Of a stretch of 64,000 nucleotides of DNA, positions 48,140 to 59,545 are shown piece after piece (position 1 is the stretch's first letter; each line of letters starts with the position of its first letter). The translations under genes were made by a program, and so were the position numbers. This stretch comes from JBNJGB01 sp051747385 (GTDB lineage: Bacteria > Myxococcota_A > UBA9042 > PHBI01 > JACKFB01): NCBI GenBank assembly GCA_051747385.1, contig JBNJGB010000005.1, positions 1-64,000 of the forward strand. The letters are read 5' to 3'. The notes beneath the pieces were generated by a model, which saw only the letters and a list, made by a program, of their open reading frames with translations, was not told the DNA's origin and made no database searches.

Positions 48140-48901
48140 TCACCGGTCGAGGAAGCGAACGCGGCGGCCGCGCACCTCGAGGGTGCCGGCCCGGGCCATG
48201 CGCTGGATGCAGCGGGACACGGTGCCCTGGGCCAGGGAGAGCAGCTCTCCCAGCTCTCCGCGGGTCAGGGGAAGGCGCACCCAGGCGCCGGCGGCCGCGT
48301 GGGACGTGAGGGTCCGCAGGACGGCCTCGACGCGCTCCTCCGCCGTCATGGCGCCGATCGCCATGACCTGGTCCCGCAGCCCGACCAGCTCGGAGGCCAA
48401 CACGCGGCAGAGGGCCGGACCCTGGGACGGCTCGTCCTGCATGCGCGCCTCCACGTCGGAGACGGGGATCCGGCAGACGCGGGCGCGGGTCAGGGCCTCC
48501 ACCGAGCACTGGTACTCGTCGCGGACCATGGCCTCGCTGCCCGTGGCGTCTCCGGGCTGGACGAGGCGGATGCCCTGGCCGCGGCCGTCCTCGGTGACGT
48601 GGGTCTCGCAGAGGACACCCTCGACCACGAGGAACAGCGCGTCGGCGACGTCTCCCTGCAGGTGCAGGACCCCGCCCCGCTGCAGCTCGACCTGCCCGTA
48701 GGGCGGGTGGCCGTCGCAGCGGGCGCACAGGGAGCGCAGCTCCAAGCCGCGATCACGGACGGGACACCGCGCGCGGGCGCCGCGTCCTCGGGTGGCGATG
48801 GGTTTCGTGGGGCGATTCAACGGGCCGCTCTCCGGCTGTCCAGTCGAACCGTAGTCGCTGGCCCCGCGGTCGGCAAGGAACGCGCCGTCACCTCGCGTCA
48901 T
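48140..48901 (-). CDS. FNR-like Crp/Fnr-family transcription regulator
   Basis: The 253-residue product has a cyclic-nucleotide-binding-type beta roll (GGVLHLQGDVADALFLVVEG) and a C-terminal winged helix LTRGELGELLSLAQGTVSR. Three cysteines (C46, C59, C62) precede the roll and C144 in ARVCRIPV sits where FNR has its fourth ligand, so an oxygen- or NO-sensitive Fe-S cluster is plausible. The recognition helix reads GTVSR instead of the FNR-type E-TVSR. ATG 48901 is one start; TTG 48820 with ribosome site ggagag is a shorter alternative. It lies tail-to-tail with the Hxs-like operon and may control it. Confidence 0.82.
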   Translation of the reverse strand: MTRGDGAFLADRGASDYGSTGQPESGPLNRPTKPIATRGRGARARCPVRDRGLELRSLCARCDGHPPYGQVELQRGGVLHLQGDVADALFLVVEGVLCETHVTEDGRGQGIRLVQPGDATGSEAMVRDEYQCSVEALTRARVCRIPVSDVEARMQDEPSQGPALCRVLASELVGLRDQVMAIGAMTAEERVEAVLRTLTSHAAAGAWVRLPLTRGELGELLSLAQGTVSRCIQRMARAGTLEVRGRRVRFLDR

Positions 48902-48909
48902 GCGGGCAT

Positions 48910-49689
48910 CTACTCGCCGTACTTGACCGAGCAGCCGTAGGCCTCGGTGCGCGTCGTGGACACCTCGCGGCCCGCCTTCACGTTCGCCAGCGCCTCCTCC
49001 ACGTACACGCGGTGCTCGTCGCCGCGGACCTTGCCGAGCGGCGCGTTGTCGAGCGCGCCCACGTAAGCCACGACGCCCTCGTCGTCCACGACGACCATCT
49101 GCGGCGTGTTCGTGGCCCCGTACGCTCGCCCGACGTCACCGGACTCGTCCAGGAGGACCGGGTGATCGATGCCGTACCCCTCCTTCGACCGCGCGTTGCG
49201 CTCGCGGCCCGCGCCCTGCTTGCCGGGGGCGCCCGAGTTGATGGCCAGCCACACCACCCCGTCCTCGCCGTGGCGCGCCGCCATGTCCCTGAGCGGGCCC
49301 TCGGTGTAGGCGTACTTCACGAAGGGGCAGTCGGGGTTGTACCACTCGAGCACGACCGTCTCACCGCGGTGGTCCGACAGGCTCACCTCGCCCCCCTCCA
49401 CCGCCGGGAGCGTGAAGTCGGGGGCCGGCTCGCCGACCTCGGCCTCCTCCGGCCCCTCGTCGACTTCCTCCCGTGCCTCGCCCGCCGGGGCCTCCGCTGC
49501 CCCCTCGCCGGCGGCTGCAGGCTCGTCGCCCTCCTCCGGGGCGGGCGCCGGTTCCTCGGCCTGCTCCTGCGCGGGAGGCTCCGCCTCGACCGGGACCGGC
49601 TCGCGGTTCTCCCTGCACCCGGCCAGGGTCGCCCAGCCTACGACGAGGCAGATCACCGTGAGAGCGCCGCTACGATGCGCCTTGCTCAT
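48910..49689 (-). CDS. Redoxin-family lipoprotein
   Basis: The 259-residue product has a lipobox (LAGC, C25) and an Ala/Glu/Pro-rich linker to about residue 85. A redoxin/AhpC-TSA fold follows with the single Cys motif YNPDCPFVKYAY. It ends in a conserved-looking YGCSVKYGE. The CPFVK...GCSVKY pattern is typical of a family of periplasmic redoxins whose substrate is unknown. It probably lies on the inner face of the outer membrane. The small basic-protein gene 10 nt upstream (49700-49927) shares its strand and probably its transcript. Confidence 0.85.
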   Translation of the reverse strand: MSKAHRSGALTVICLVVGWATLAGCRENREPVPVEAEPPAQEQAEEPAPAPEEGDEPAAAGEGAAEAPAGEAREEVDEGPEEAEVGEPAPDFTLPAVEGGEVSLSDHRGETVVLEWYNPDCPFVKYAYTEGPLRDMAARHGEDGVVWLAINSGAPGKQGAGRERNARSKEGYGIDHPVLLDESGDVGRAYGATNTPQMVVVDDEGVVAYVGALDNAPLGKVRGDEHRVYVEEALANVKAGREVSTTRTEAYGCSVKYGE

Positions 49690-49699
49690 GGTCCCTCGC

Positions 49700-49927
49700 T
49701 CAGCCTCGGTCCGCGCGGGCCTGTTCGTCGTCGTCGCGACGGCCGCTCGCCTTGCCCTTCGCCTTGTCGACGCCCTTGTCGACCGACTCGTTGAAGGCCT
49801 TGGAGATCTTGCTCTTGGCCTTGACCTGGGCGTTGTACATCTGACTCCGCGCCTGGGTGTGGGCCCGATCCACGCGGGAACGGAACAGCCGCGAGAAGAA
49901 GTCCACGATGGAGTCGATGAAGTCCAC
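49700..49927 (-). CDS. Small basic, helix-rich protein
   Basis: The 75-residue product has a hydrophobic N-terminal start (MDFIDSIVDFFSRLFRSRVD) and then a Lys/Arg/Gln-rich helical region with coiled-coil character. The GTG start at 49927 sits 6 nt after a perfect aggagg, and the stop lies 10 nt before the redoxin gene, so it looks real and co-transcribed. I recognise no family. It could be a membrane-peripheral or nucleic-acid-binding protein. Confidence 0.6.
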   Translation of the reverse strand: MDFIDSIVDFFSRLFRSRVDRAHTQARSQMYNAQVKAKSKISKAFNESVDKGVDKAKGKASGRRDDDEQARADRG

Positions 49928-50110
49928 GGTCCACCTCCTGGTCCGGGATCCCGGTTAGCACTCCTGCCGGGTCGATGGAAGGGGCGGACGCGTCAATCGC
50001 CAGCGCGCCCCCGGGCGCGAACGCGCCTTGCAGTCCTGATCGTGCAATTTCACACGATCATGCCACAGAGCCGCGTCGACGTGCAGAGCCGGCCCGTCAC
50101 GGCGGCCTGG

Positions 50111-50680
50111 TCACGGCGGAGCGCACTGGTTCGGCTCGTCGCACGGGGTCGACTCGCTCACGGCCACGGACAGGACGTCCACCACCTGCCGGTCCTGACC
50201 GTTCACCCCGAGTCGCACGGTGACGGCCCCCGCCTTCACGTCGTAGCCGGTCGCGCACTGGTCCGGGGTGTCCAGGTCGACGACCACGGTCGGGCGCGGG
50301 GTGTCGCCGTCGCGCTCCTCCCGGACGGTCCAGCCGGTCGACGCGACGAACTCCCAGTCCCACGACTCCACGCCGACGCTGTCGGACCCGTCGAACACCA
50401 GCTCCCAGCCTCCGGACGACGGGCAGGAGCCGGGACACTCGAGGGGCCGATCCTCGTACACGAGGGTGCAGGAGCCGGCGCCCGGCGTGCGCACGACCAC
50501 GTCGACGTCCGGGTCCCCGTCTGCGTCCTGCGTCGGGACGTCTGAGGTCGAGTCCGACGCCGACACCTCGGCCGAGGCGTCCGGCGCGCGCAGATCGTCC
50601 GCGTCCAGCAGGGCCGAGCACCCCCCGACGCCGACGAGCGCCGCCAGGGCCAGCCCGGGGTTGATTCTCAGAACCGCCAT
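50111..50680 (-). CDS. Lipoprotein of unknown function, last gene of the kinase operon
   Basis: The 189-residue product has a lipobox (VGGC, C21) and an Asp/Ser-rich linker to about residue 68, then a beta-rich domain with paired cysteines (SCTLVYEDRPLECPGSCPSS). That segment looks like a PKD/Ig-like fold (WELVFDGSDSVGVESWDWEF). The ATG at 50680 lies inside the preceding gene's end (13-nt overlap), so the two are co-translated. It is probably exposed on the periplasmic or outer face of the envelope. Confidence 0.75.
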   Translation of the reverse strand: MAVLRINPGLALAALVGVGGCSALLDADDLRAPDASAEVSASDSTSDVPTQDADGDPDVDVVVRTPGAGSCTLVYEDRPLECPGSCPSSGGWELVFDGSDSVGVESWDWEFVASTGWTVREERDGDTPRPTVVVDLDTPDQCATGYDVKAGAVTVRLGVNGQDRQVVDVLSVAVSESTPCDEPNQCAPP

Positions 50681-51585
50681 ACCGTCCACCTCGTGCGGCG
50701 TCCGTCCAGGGCCACCGGGGGCTCGGGCTCCGGGTCGTCGGCCGTGAACCAGAGCACCGTCCCGACGATGGCGCCGGCCGCCGCCACGCCGAAGCTGACA
50801 TCGGCCGCCAGGCTGCGCCGGTCCACCCGGTCCCGCAGGCGCCCCAGCTCGTCCCGCTCGTCCGGGGTGAGGGACGGCCGGTCGGCGAGATCCTCGCCGT
50901 CGCCGTAGTCCCGAAGCGCCAGGCCGCCCAGGACTGCGCCGTTGACCAGCGCCGCGGCCCCCACGCCCCAGGAGACCCAGCTCCAGGTGCGATCGGGGCC
51001 CTCGAGCGGCGCCAGCGGGCCCGCGTCGCCCAGCGGCTCGTCGACCACCCACCGGGCTCCCGGATCCAGGCTCCTGGCGCGCCGGAAGCCCCGGTCGTCC
51101 AGGCTCACCTCCAGGGTCGTCGCCCCCGGCCCCGTCCGCAGCTCGCAGGGCGTCCGACAGCTCCCGGCCTCGGGGTCGGACAGGAGGCGGGCCTCGGCGC
51201 CGGGCGGCTCGGTGCGGACCTCGACGGTCACGAGCGCGGCCTCGCGGCCCCTCTCGGCGGCCTCCAGGCGCCGGCGCACCTCCGGAGCGGCCGGCGAGCC
51301 GGGCGCCTCGTCGAGGAAGCGCCGGTAGTACCGGGCCGCGAGGGACCAGCGCTCCTGCTTCTCGTAGCTCAGGGCGATGTTGAACAGGTACGCGGGATCC
51401 GGATGGAGGTCCCACGCATCCAGGAAGAGGTCGGCGGCCGCGTCGTAGTGGCCCGCGGCGAACTGGGCCTCGCCGCGCTCGAAGATCTCCACGGCCTCCG
51501 CCTTGTCCCCCCCGTCCGCGCGAGCGGGCCCCGCGGTCAGCGCCGCCGCCAGCAGGAGGAGGGTCATCGCGGCCCGACGCATCAT
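50668..51585 (-). CDS. TPR and PEGA-like periplasmic protein
   Basis: The 305-residue product has a signal peptide (cleavage near PARAD), TPR repeats (about 30-110; AVEIFERGEAQFAAGHYDAA), a PEGA-like segment (VTVEVRTEPPGAEARLLSD) and two transmembrane helices (about 185-205 and 258-280). It resembles the TPR/PEGA proteins that accompany Ser/Thr kinases in Myxococcota. The ATG overlaps the kinase stop (ATGA), placing it in one operon and suggesting a role as kinase partner or substrate-side sensor. Confidence 0.8.
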   Translation of the reverse strand: MMRRAAMTLLLLAAALTAGPARADGGDKAEAVEIFERGEAQFAAGHYDAAADLFLDAWDLHPDPAYLFNIALSYEKQERWSLAARYYRRFLDEAPGSPAAPEVRRRLEAAERGREAALVTVEVRTEPPGAEARLLSDPEAGSCRTPCELRTGPGATTLEVSLDDRGFRRARSLDPGARWVVDEPLGDAGPLAPLEGPDRTWSWVSWGVGAAALVNGAVLGGLALRDYGDGEDLADRPSLTPDERDELGRLRDRVDRRSLAADVSFGVAAAGAIVGTVLWFTADDPEPEPPVALDGRRTRWTVWRF

Positions 51586-53372
51586 GGCTCCTCCCCGTCC
51601 GCAGGAAGCTCGGGACGCATCAGCTCGGTCGTACCGGATCGGTGCTCCTCGGGCTTCGGCTCCGGCGCGCGGACCTGGGGCGTCGGCTCCGGCACGTGGA
51701 CCTCGGGCTTCGCGCGACGCGGCACCGGCCGTCTCGCCTCCTGCTCGGGCTCGTCGTCGGATCGCGACAGGGACGCCTCGATGGTCCGCGCCCGATCGTG
51801 TCGGACCGGGAGGGTGAGCGGCTCCCGGTCCTCGTGCCGGAACGTGTAGGAGGCCGTCTCCCCCGAGCGTTCCACGGGGAGCGCCAGGGGCGTGCGACCC
51901 AAGACCTCCTCGCCCCGGACGACCTCCGTACCGTCCGGCTCCACGCGGAACTGAAGGACCACCGTCTCGGCCACATCGTGGTCCTCCGCCGCGGCGGGCG
52001 CCGTCGCATCCGGCCGAGCCACGGGGTCCGCCCCGGCCCCGACCCGGTCGCCGGCCTCCTCCTCCACGGCTTCACCGTCGCCGGTCCGCTCCGGGCCGCC
52101 GGCCGGGCCCGCGAGGGCGCTGTCGGGCTCCGTCGTGGAGGGAGCCGACCTGTGCGCCTCTTCGTCTCCTCCGACGACGCGGAACAGGGCCAGCGCGCCC
52201 ACGAGGAACGCCAGCCCCACGAGCGGGAGGAGCCAGCGGACGGAGCGCCGGGCCGGGGAAGCGGCATCCCGGGACGGGGGAGGCGTACGCTCGGCCTGCG
52301 CCGACGGCAGCGGCTGCTCCTGGGTGGCCCGCGGGGAAGACGGCCGCTCGAGCGGCGTGGACCGCCCGCCCGTCTCGGACTCTCCGGGGGCGGGGACGTC
52401 GCCCGCCAGGCGCGCCAGGCCCTCCTCCAGGGCCGCGCGCATGGCGTCGGCGTCCGGATAGCGTTCGTCCGGATCCTTCTCCAGGGCGTGCAGCACCAGG
52501 TCGTCGAACCACGACGGCAGCCCGGCCACGACCTCCGACGGGCGCCGCGGCATCTCCTGGAGCTGTCGGGTCATCACCTCCATCGGGCTCCCGCCCGCGA
52601 AGGCCACCTCGGCGGTCACCAGCTCCCAGAGCACGCACCCGAGCGCGTACAGGTCCGCGCGGCCGTCCAGCGCCCCCGCCCTGGCCTGCTCCGGCGCCAT
52701 GTAGTTCGGGGTGCCGAGGGCCCGCCCGGTGCGGGTGAGGCGGTCGGCGTCGGAGGACTCGTCGCCCGCCAGGACCCCGGCGATGCCGAAGTCCAGGAGC
52801 TTGACCCGGCCCGGATCGCCCTCCACCAGCCAGATGTTCTCGGGCTTCAGGTCCCGGTGGACGAAGCCGTGCCGGTGGATGACCGCCAGGGCCTCGCAGG
52901 TCTGGGCGCCGATCTGCAGCGCGTCCCGAACGTCGACGCGGCCCCGCTCCTGGCTCCAGTCGTAGAGGTCCTCCCCCGTGAGGTGCTCCATCACGAGGTA
53001 GTGGAGTCCCTGGGGCGTCACCCCGAAGTCGCTGATCTCCACGACGCGTTCGTGGCGGACGACGCTCGCCGTCCGGGCCTCCCGCAGGAAGCGCTCCTTG
53101 ACCTCGTCGACCAGGAGGAGCTCCGGGTGCAGCAGTTTGACGGCCACCGGGCGGTCGAGGAAGAGGTGCCGCGCCCGGAGCACGAGGCCCATGCCGCCCT
53201 CGCCCAGGAGCGCCTCGATGCGATAGCGCCCGTCCAGGATGCGCCCCCGGAGGGCCGCCTCGTCGCCGGTGTACGTCTCGAGCACGGGATACAGCGGAGC
53301 CCCGTCCTCCGGGCACACCTTCGCGTCGGGGATGTCGTACTCCTTCCGACAGCGGGTGCAGACACGGGTCAT
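51582..53372 (-). CDS. Transmembrane Ser/Thr protein kinase with PEGA domain
   Basis: The 596-residue product starts with a zinc-ribbon-like Cys segment (C5, C8, C20; CTRCRKEYDIPDAKVCPEDG) and then a Hanks-type kinase (about 49-320). It has GEGGMG, the VAVK lysine, HRDLKPEN, DFG and APE. A Pro/Ser-rich linker leads to one transmembrane helix (about 385-405), and the periplasmic C-terminus holds a PEGA domain (RVEPDGTEVVRGEEVLGRTP). It should phosphorylate cytoplasmic proteins in response to envelope signals. It is the first gene of the three-gene operon. Confidence 0.93.
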   Translation of the reverse strand: MTRVCTRCRKEYDIPDAKVCPEDGAPLYPVLETYTGDEAALRGRILDGRYRIEALLGEGGMGLVLRARHLFLDRPVAVKLLHPELLLVDEVKERFLREARTASVVRHERVVEISDFGVTPQGLHYLVMEHLTGEDLYDWSQERGRVDVRDALQIGAQTCEALAVIHRHGFVHRDLKPENIWLVEGDPGRVKLLDFGIAGVLAGDESSDADRLTRTGRALGTPNYMAPEQARAGALDGRADLYALGCVLWELVTAEVAFAGGSPMEVMTRQLQEMPRRPSEVVAGLPSWFDDLVLHALEKDPDERYPDADAMRAALEEGLARLAGDVPAPGESETGGRSTPLERPSSPRATQEQPLPSAQAERTPPPSRDAASPARRSVRWLLPLVGLAFLVGALALFRVVGGDEEAHRSAPSTTEPDSALAGPAGGPERTGDGEAVEEEAGDRVGAGADPVARPDATAPAAAEDHDVAETVVLQFRVEPDGTEVVRGEEVLGRTPLALPVERSGETASYTFRHEDREPLTLPVRHDRARTIEASLSRSDDEPEQEARRPVPRRAKPEVHVPEPTPQVRAPEPKPEEHRSGTTELMRPELPADGEEP

Positions 53373-53512
53373 GGGTCGGGAGAGACTACCAGCGTCGCGC
53401 CCACGGTGAAACGACGCTGCACCTCGCGAGCGGGTGGCCGATGCCCCGGCGCGCCCCCGTGGCAGCCGGCAGTGGAAGGCTGCTAGAGTGCGCCCGTGAA
53501 CCGAGTCCGGCC

Positions 53513-54670
53513 ATGACGAAGGAGCCGAGCCCCGAGCGAACGCGACGCCCCGGCGCGCGGACCCTGCTGGCGGTCGGCGAGGCCACCGGCGGCGTGTCCC
53601 ACGACGTGGGAAACGCCCTGACGGCCATCGCAGCGCGCGCGGCCCTCATCCGTGCCGAGGCGGGGCGGCCGGACATGGAGGAGCACGCGGAGGCCATCCT
53701 GCGGGCTGCGCGCTCCGCGGGAGAGGTGCTGGACCGGGTGCGACGCCTCCTGCGCCCTGCGGACCGGCGCGACCTGGTGCGGGTCGAGCCCGCCGCGGTG
53801 GTGGACGAGGCCGTGGACACGGTCCGGGAGCGCGCCCGCTCCGCAGGATGCCGCCTGGACGTGGACGCGCGGCCCTGTCCCGCGGTCGCCGGCATCCCCG
53901 GTGAGCTGGTCCACCTCCTGGTGAACCTGGCCACCAACGCGATCGACGCGGCCGGCGCGGGAGGCGAGGTGCGCGTTCGGGCCGAAGCCACGCACGCCGG
54001 GGTCCTGCTGGAGGTGCTGGACGACGGCCCCGGCATCCCCGACGACCTGGCGGCCCGCGCTCGCGATCCCTTCGTGTCGACCAAGGGGTCGGGCGGCATG
54101 GGGCTCGGGCTGGCCCTGTGCCGGCGCATCGCGGAGCTCCACGACGCCGACCTGGTGCTGGAGCGCCGGCCCGGGGGCGGCACTCGCGCGGCCGTGCGAC
54201 TCCCGCCGGCGGACGCCGGGATCCCCGCTCCCCGCCGGGCCACCAGCCTGGAGCTGGCGGCCATCCGCGAGCCTCTGCGCGTGCTGGTCATCGACGACGA
54301 CGAGGACGCCCGCGAGGCGCTGTGCGCGCTGCTGGACGCCTCCGGCCTCAGGACGGCCTCCGCGGACGGCGTGGCGAGCGCCTGGACGCTGCTGGACTCC
54401 TTCGACCCGGCGGTGGTGATCACGGACCTGGCCATGGGCGATCGCCGCAGCGGCTGGGACCTGCTGCGGAGCCTGAAGACGCGGGACGCCCTGCTCCCCG
54501 TGCTCGTCACGACGGGAGACGCATCGGCGGTCGAGGATCCCGCCGCCAGCCAGGCCGAGGCCGTGCTGGTCAAGCCGGTGAACCCCGGCAGCCTGGTCGC
54601 CCGGGTCCGCGAGGTGGCCGAGCGACGGGCGGGCTGGGTTCGGGTCCTCCGGAGGGGAGACGGAACATGA
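53513..54670 (+). CDS. Hybrid histidine kinase with C-terminal receiver domain
   Basis: The 385-residue product has an HDVGN H-box with H30 as the probable phospho-histidine, and an HATPase domain (about 120-235) with NLATNAIDAAGA (N box), DDGPGIPDD (G1) and STKGSGGMGLGLALCRR (G2). A linker leads to a receiver (about 265-385) with DDDEDAREAL, the acceptor Asp in VITDLAMGD and the lysine in VLVKPVNPG. It has no transmembrane helix or sensor domain, so the input is unknown or comes through a partner. Its stop overlaps the next gene's ATG (ATGA). Confidence 0.88.
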   Translation: MTKEPSPERTRRPGARTLLAVGEATGGVSHDVGNALTAIAARAALIRAEAGRPDMEEHAEAILRAARSAGEVLDRVRRLLRPADRRDLVRVEPAAVVDEAVDTVRERARSAGCRLDVDARPCPAVAGIPGELVHLLVNLATNAIDAAGAGGEVRVRAEATHAGVLLEVLDDGPGIPDDLAARARDPFVSTKGSGGMGLGLALCRRIAELHDADLVLERRPGGGTRAAVRLPPADAGIPAPRRATSLELAAIREPLRVLVIDDDEDAREALCALLDASGLRTASADGVASAWTLLDSFDPAVVITDLAMGDRRSGWDLLRSLKTRDALLPVLVTTGDASAVEDPAASQAEAVLVKPVNPGSLVARVREVAERRAGWVRVLRRGDGT

Positions 54671-54860
54671 CCGACACGACCCGCGAGGAGCGATTCCACA
54701 CCCTGCGGCGCGCGCTGCACACGGCCAGCCTGCAGCTCGAGGTCGCCCGGACGCTGGTCGCCGACGACGAGGGCCCGGCCGGCCGCGCGCTCCGGAAGTC
54801 CCGCGAGGCCCTGTCCCGCGCGGCCGGGGAGCTGGAGGCCCTGGAGGAGGAGGAGCGCCG

Positions 54861-54864
<4 letters not shown>
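54667..54864 (+). CDS. 65-residue coiled-coil protein between kinase and regulator
   Basis: This short, charged product (FHTLRRALHTASLQLEVART, then ending ELEALEEEERR) is almost all helix with heptad-like spacing. Both its start (ATGA overlap with the kinase stop) and its stop (GTGA overlap with the regulator start) are interlocked with the neighbours, so it is expected to be translated. It could be an adaptor or HPt-like protein. It has histidines (H12, H20) but no HPt signature, so this is speculative. Confidence 0.65.
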
Positions 54865-56261
<1,397 letters not shown>

Positions 56262-56642
56262 GCCGACCCGGCCGGGCCCGCCGCGGGGAGCCGGCCGCGC
56301 GGCCTACCCCGAACCGACGCCCTTCGGCTCCGAGGTGACGGCCGACGCGGCCGGTCTCCACGACACGCCGGGACACTCGGCTCCGGCGTACGGCCCGTAC
56401 CCCGACGGAGGGCGAGGCCCCCGTCGGGATCACGCACCGCGCACCACTTCGGAGCAACGGGCGTGCCAGTATCGAGGCGTGGGGACGCCGGGCCGGGAGC
56501 AGGGCCCGGCCGCATTCCGGCATCGACCACGACCACGACCACGACCACGTGGTGCGACATCGGTAGAAGCCGTGCACCCCGAGCGAGCGGGGCATCGTGC
56601 CCCGCCGTCCCATTCTGCCCGACCGCCCCGTCAGCGCTCGGG
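56262..56642. other. Intergenic region (381 nt) between convergent genes
   Basis: This holds a GACCAC hexamer tract (56521-56555), which is the GTGGTC repeat in reverse, and GC-rich sequence with no coding bias. No terminator could be assigned with confidence. Confidence 0.5.
56521..56555 (-). repeat. GTGGWC hexamer intergenic repeat, copy 4 (reverse)
   Basis: Four to five GACCAC units (catcgaccacgaccacgacc onward). In reverse complement this is the GTGGTC tract of 25651-25720. Confidence 0.5.
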
Positions 56643-57271
56643 TCAGCGCTCGGCGGGTTTGAGGACCCGCACCCGGACCTCCACGTGCCGGGGCTCCAGG
56701 GCGGGCAGCGGGACGCCGAGGACCGCCGCGTCCGGATAGAGGGTCAGCTCTCGCCGCAGGTCCGGCAGCCGCTCGATCGGGAGGGTGAGCCGCCAGGTGA
56801 GCGCCTCGGGCCCGTCGCTGCCCGTGACCAGCCCCACCGGGCCGTACGCGCCCAGGACCGCGCCCACGGCGTCCGTGCTGCTCTCGCCGACCTGGAAGAC
56901 CGCGGGATCGATGGGGACGGGCTCCGGGTCCGGCGTGGGGATGGCGACCAGGTACGTCGCCAGGAGCAGCCCCAGGAGGACGACGTTGAACGCCGCCTCG
57001 TAGGGGAAGCGGGCGCGCGTCATCGCCGACGCGTACCAGTCGCCGCGGGTGCGCCGGCGGATGCGGGACTGGACGCCGGACAGGAAGTCCGCGGGGGCGC
57101 GCTGGGGCCGCAGGTCCCGCAGGTGGTGAACCGTGGCCGAGAGCCCCCGGAGAGCCTCGCCGAGCTCCGGGTCCCGCTCGAGCTCCGATTCGAAGCCGAG
57201 CCGCTCCGGCTCGTCCATGCGCCCGTCGATCCAGGCGCTCAGGCGTTCGTCGTCCCTGCGTTCCAGCTCGC

Positions 57272-57275
<4 letters not shown>
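56643..57275 (-). CDS. Probable anti-sigma factor
   Basis: The 210-residue product has an N-terminal zinc-free anti-sigma-like region (ERRDDERLSAWIDGRMDEPE, then LERDPELGEALRGLSATVH), one transmembrane helix (about 95-113; AAFNVVLLGLLLATYLVA) and a periplasmic C-terminus. Its start overlaps the ECF sigma stop (ATGA), the classical arrangement of a sigma factor with its cognate anti-sigma. The HxxxCxxC zinc motif of ZAS anti-sigmas is absent. Confidence 0.82.
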
Positions 57276-57970
<695 letters not shown>

Positions 57971-58003
57971 GTCGGGTCCGACGTATAGTGGGACACCACC
58001 GGT

Positions 58004-59545
58004 CTATGATTTGTTCCGAGTTCGCGCACCCGCGACCAGCACGAGAACGGCCAGGCCGAGGCAGATCCACGCGAACACGGGCCCGATGACGCGAAACGGG
58101 GTGGTCACGTCCCGGAGCGGCACGTCCGCCTCCAGGACGCCGGCCCGATCGAGCCCCAGGGTCGCGCGGGGCACGCCGTCGGGCCCGACGTAGGCCGAGA
58201 TCCCCGTGAGCGCGCTCCGGACCAGGGGGATCCCCAGCTCGGCGGCCCGCGAGGACTGGGACATGAGGTGGAACCAGGGCGCGGTGGACCTGCCGAACCA
58301 GACGTCGATGGTGAGGTTCACGAGGAGGTCGGCCTCGGCGCCGGCGGTCCAGCGCGTGAACCCGGAGAAGATGGACTCGTAGCAGATGCCGCAGGCCACG
58401 ACCTCGCCCGCGGCCTCGAGGCGGCAGGGCCGCTCGCCGGCCCCGAAGTCGCTGATGCCCTTGATCTTCAGATCCGGGAACCACTCGCGCCCGGGCAGGT
58501 ACTCGCCGAAGGGCACGAGGATGTTCTTGTCGTAGACGTCGGCCAGGCGCCCCTCGGACGTCAGCAGGACCGCCGAGTTCCGCGTCCGCCCCCCCTCCGG
58601 ACGCCGGAGGCCGCCCACGATGGCGTCCGCCCCCGTCGCGGCCACGAGGCCCGCCACCTCGCGCGTGGCCCGGACGGAGGTGGGGAGGCGGTCCTCGCCG
58701 ACGGCCTCGCGATAGTGGGGCGCGTCCGGCCGCCAGTAGAAGGGATACGCCCCCTCGGAGGCGATCACGAGGTCGTACGCCCCGGGCTCCAGGGCGGCGA
58801 GGCGCTCGGTGAAGCGCTCGAGGAAGATCCGCCGCATGTCGAGGTCGGCGTCCTTCTTCTCCTCGAGGGTGTAGTTCATCTGCACGGCCGCCACGCGGAG
58901 GGTGCGCCTCGGCGGCGTGGACTGGAGGTGCCACCACCACCCGACGCCGAAGGCCAGGAGCGCGGCGCACGCGACGAGACCGGGCACGGCGGCGCGCCAG
59001 CGGCGGGTGGCCAGGACCTCCGCAGCCACGGCGGAGATCGTGACGACCACGAACGACAGACCGGGCGCCCCGGTCAGGGCCATGACGCTGCTCACGGGCC
59101 CCACCTGCCAGAAGGCCTGGCCCCAGAACCACGGGAAGAGGAAGGGCCACAGCCACTCGACCGCCGTGTAGACGACGGCCACCGCCGGAGGTCCGAGGCC
59201 GGGATGTCGGGCCGCCGCCCCGCGACGCGCGGGCTCCGCCAGGACGAGGAAGAGCCCGTCCTTGAGGCCGTGCCACGCCGCGAAGGCCAGCAGGCAGGCG
59301 ACCGCCGCGGCCGGCGGGAGGTCGCTCATCTCCTGCATGGTGAAGACGATCCACCGGAACAGGACCGCCTGGTAGGCGAAGCCCATCACCCAGCCCAGCA
59401 GCAGGCGCCGGCGCCAGGCGACCCGCCGCGCCACCACGAGCAGCGGCACCCACGCCGCCAGGATCGGCACGGCCCACCCGACGGTCGGGAAGGCCAGGAC
59501 GACGCAGGCGGCGCCGAACAGCGCGGCGAGGAGGCCCCGGCTCAC
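58004..59545 (-). CDS. lnt: Apolipoprotein N-acyltransferase
   Basis: The 513-residue product has N-terminal membrane helices (about 1-205) and a carbon-nitrogen hydrolase domain (about 215-475). The catalytic Glu-Lys-Cys triad is recognisable in VIASEGAYPFYW, YDKNILVPFGEY and CGICYES. It transfers the third acyl chain to the N-terminal cysteine of lipoproteins in the inner membrane, which fits the many lipoproteins in this window. GTG 59545 overlaps the upstream stop (GTGA). A final transmembrane helix lies near the C-terminus. Confidence 0.95.
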   Translation of the reverse strand: MSRGLLAALFGAACVVLAFPTVGWAVPILAAWVPLLVVARRVAWRRRLLLGWVMGFAYQAVLFRWIVFTMQEMSDLPPAAAVACLLAFAAWHGLKDGLFLVLAEPARRGAAARHPGLGPPAVAVVYTAVEWLWPFLFPWFWGQAFWQVGPVSSVMALTGAPGLSFVVVTISAVAAEVLATRRWRAAVPGLVACAALLAFGVGWWWHLQSTPPRRTLRVAAVQMNYTLEEKKDADLDMRRIFLERFTERLAALEPGAYDLVIASEGAYPFYWRPDAPHYREAVGEDRLPTSVRATREVAGLVAATGADAIVGGLRRPEGGRTRNSAVLLTSEGRLADVYDKNILVPFGEYLPGREWFPDLKIKGISDFGAGERPCRLEAAGEVVACGICYESIFSGFTRWTAGAEADLLVNLTIDVWFGRSTAPWFHLMSQSSRAAELGIPLVRSALTGISAYVGPDGVPRATLGLDRAGVLEADVPLRDVTTPFRVIGPVFAWICLGLAVLVLVAGARTRNKS

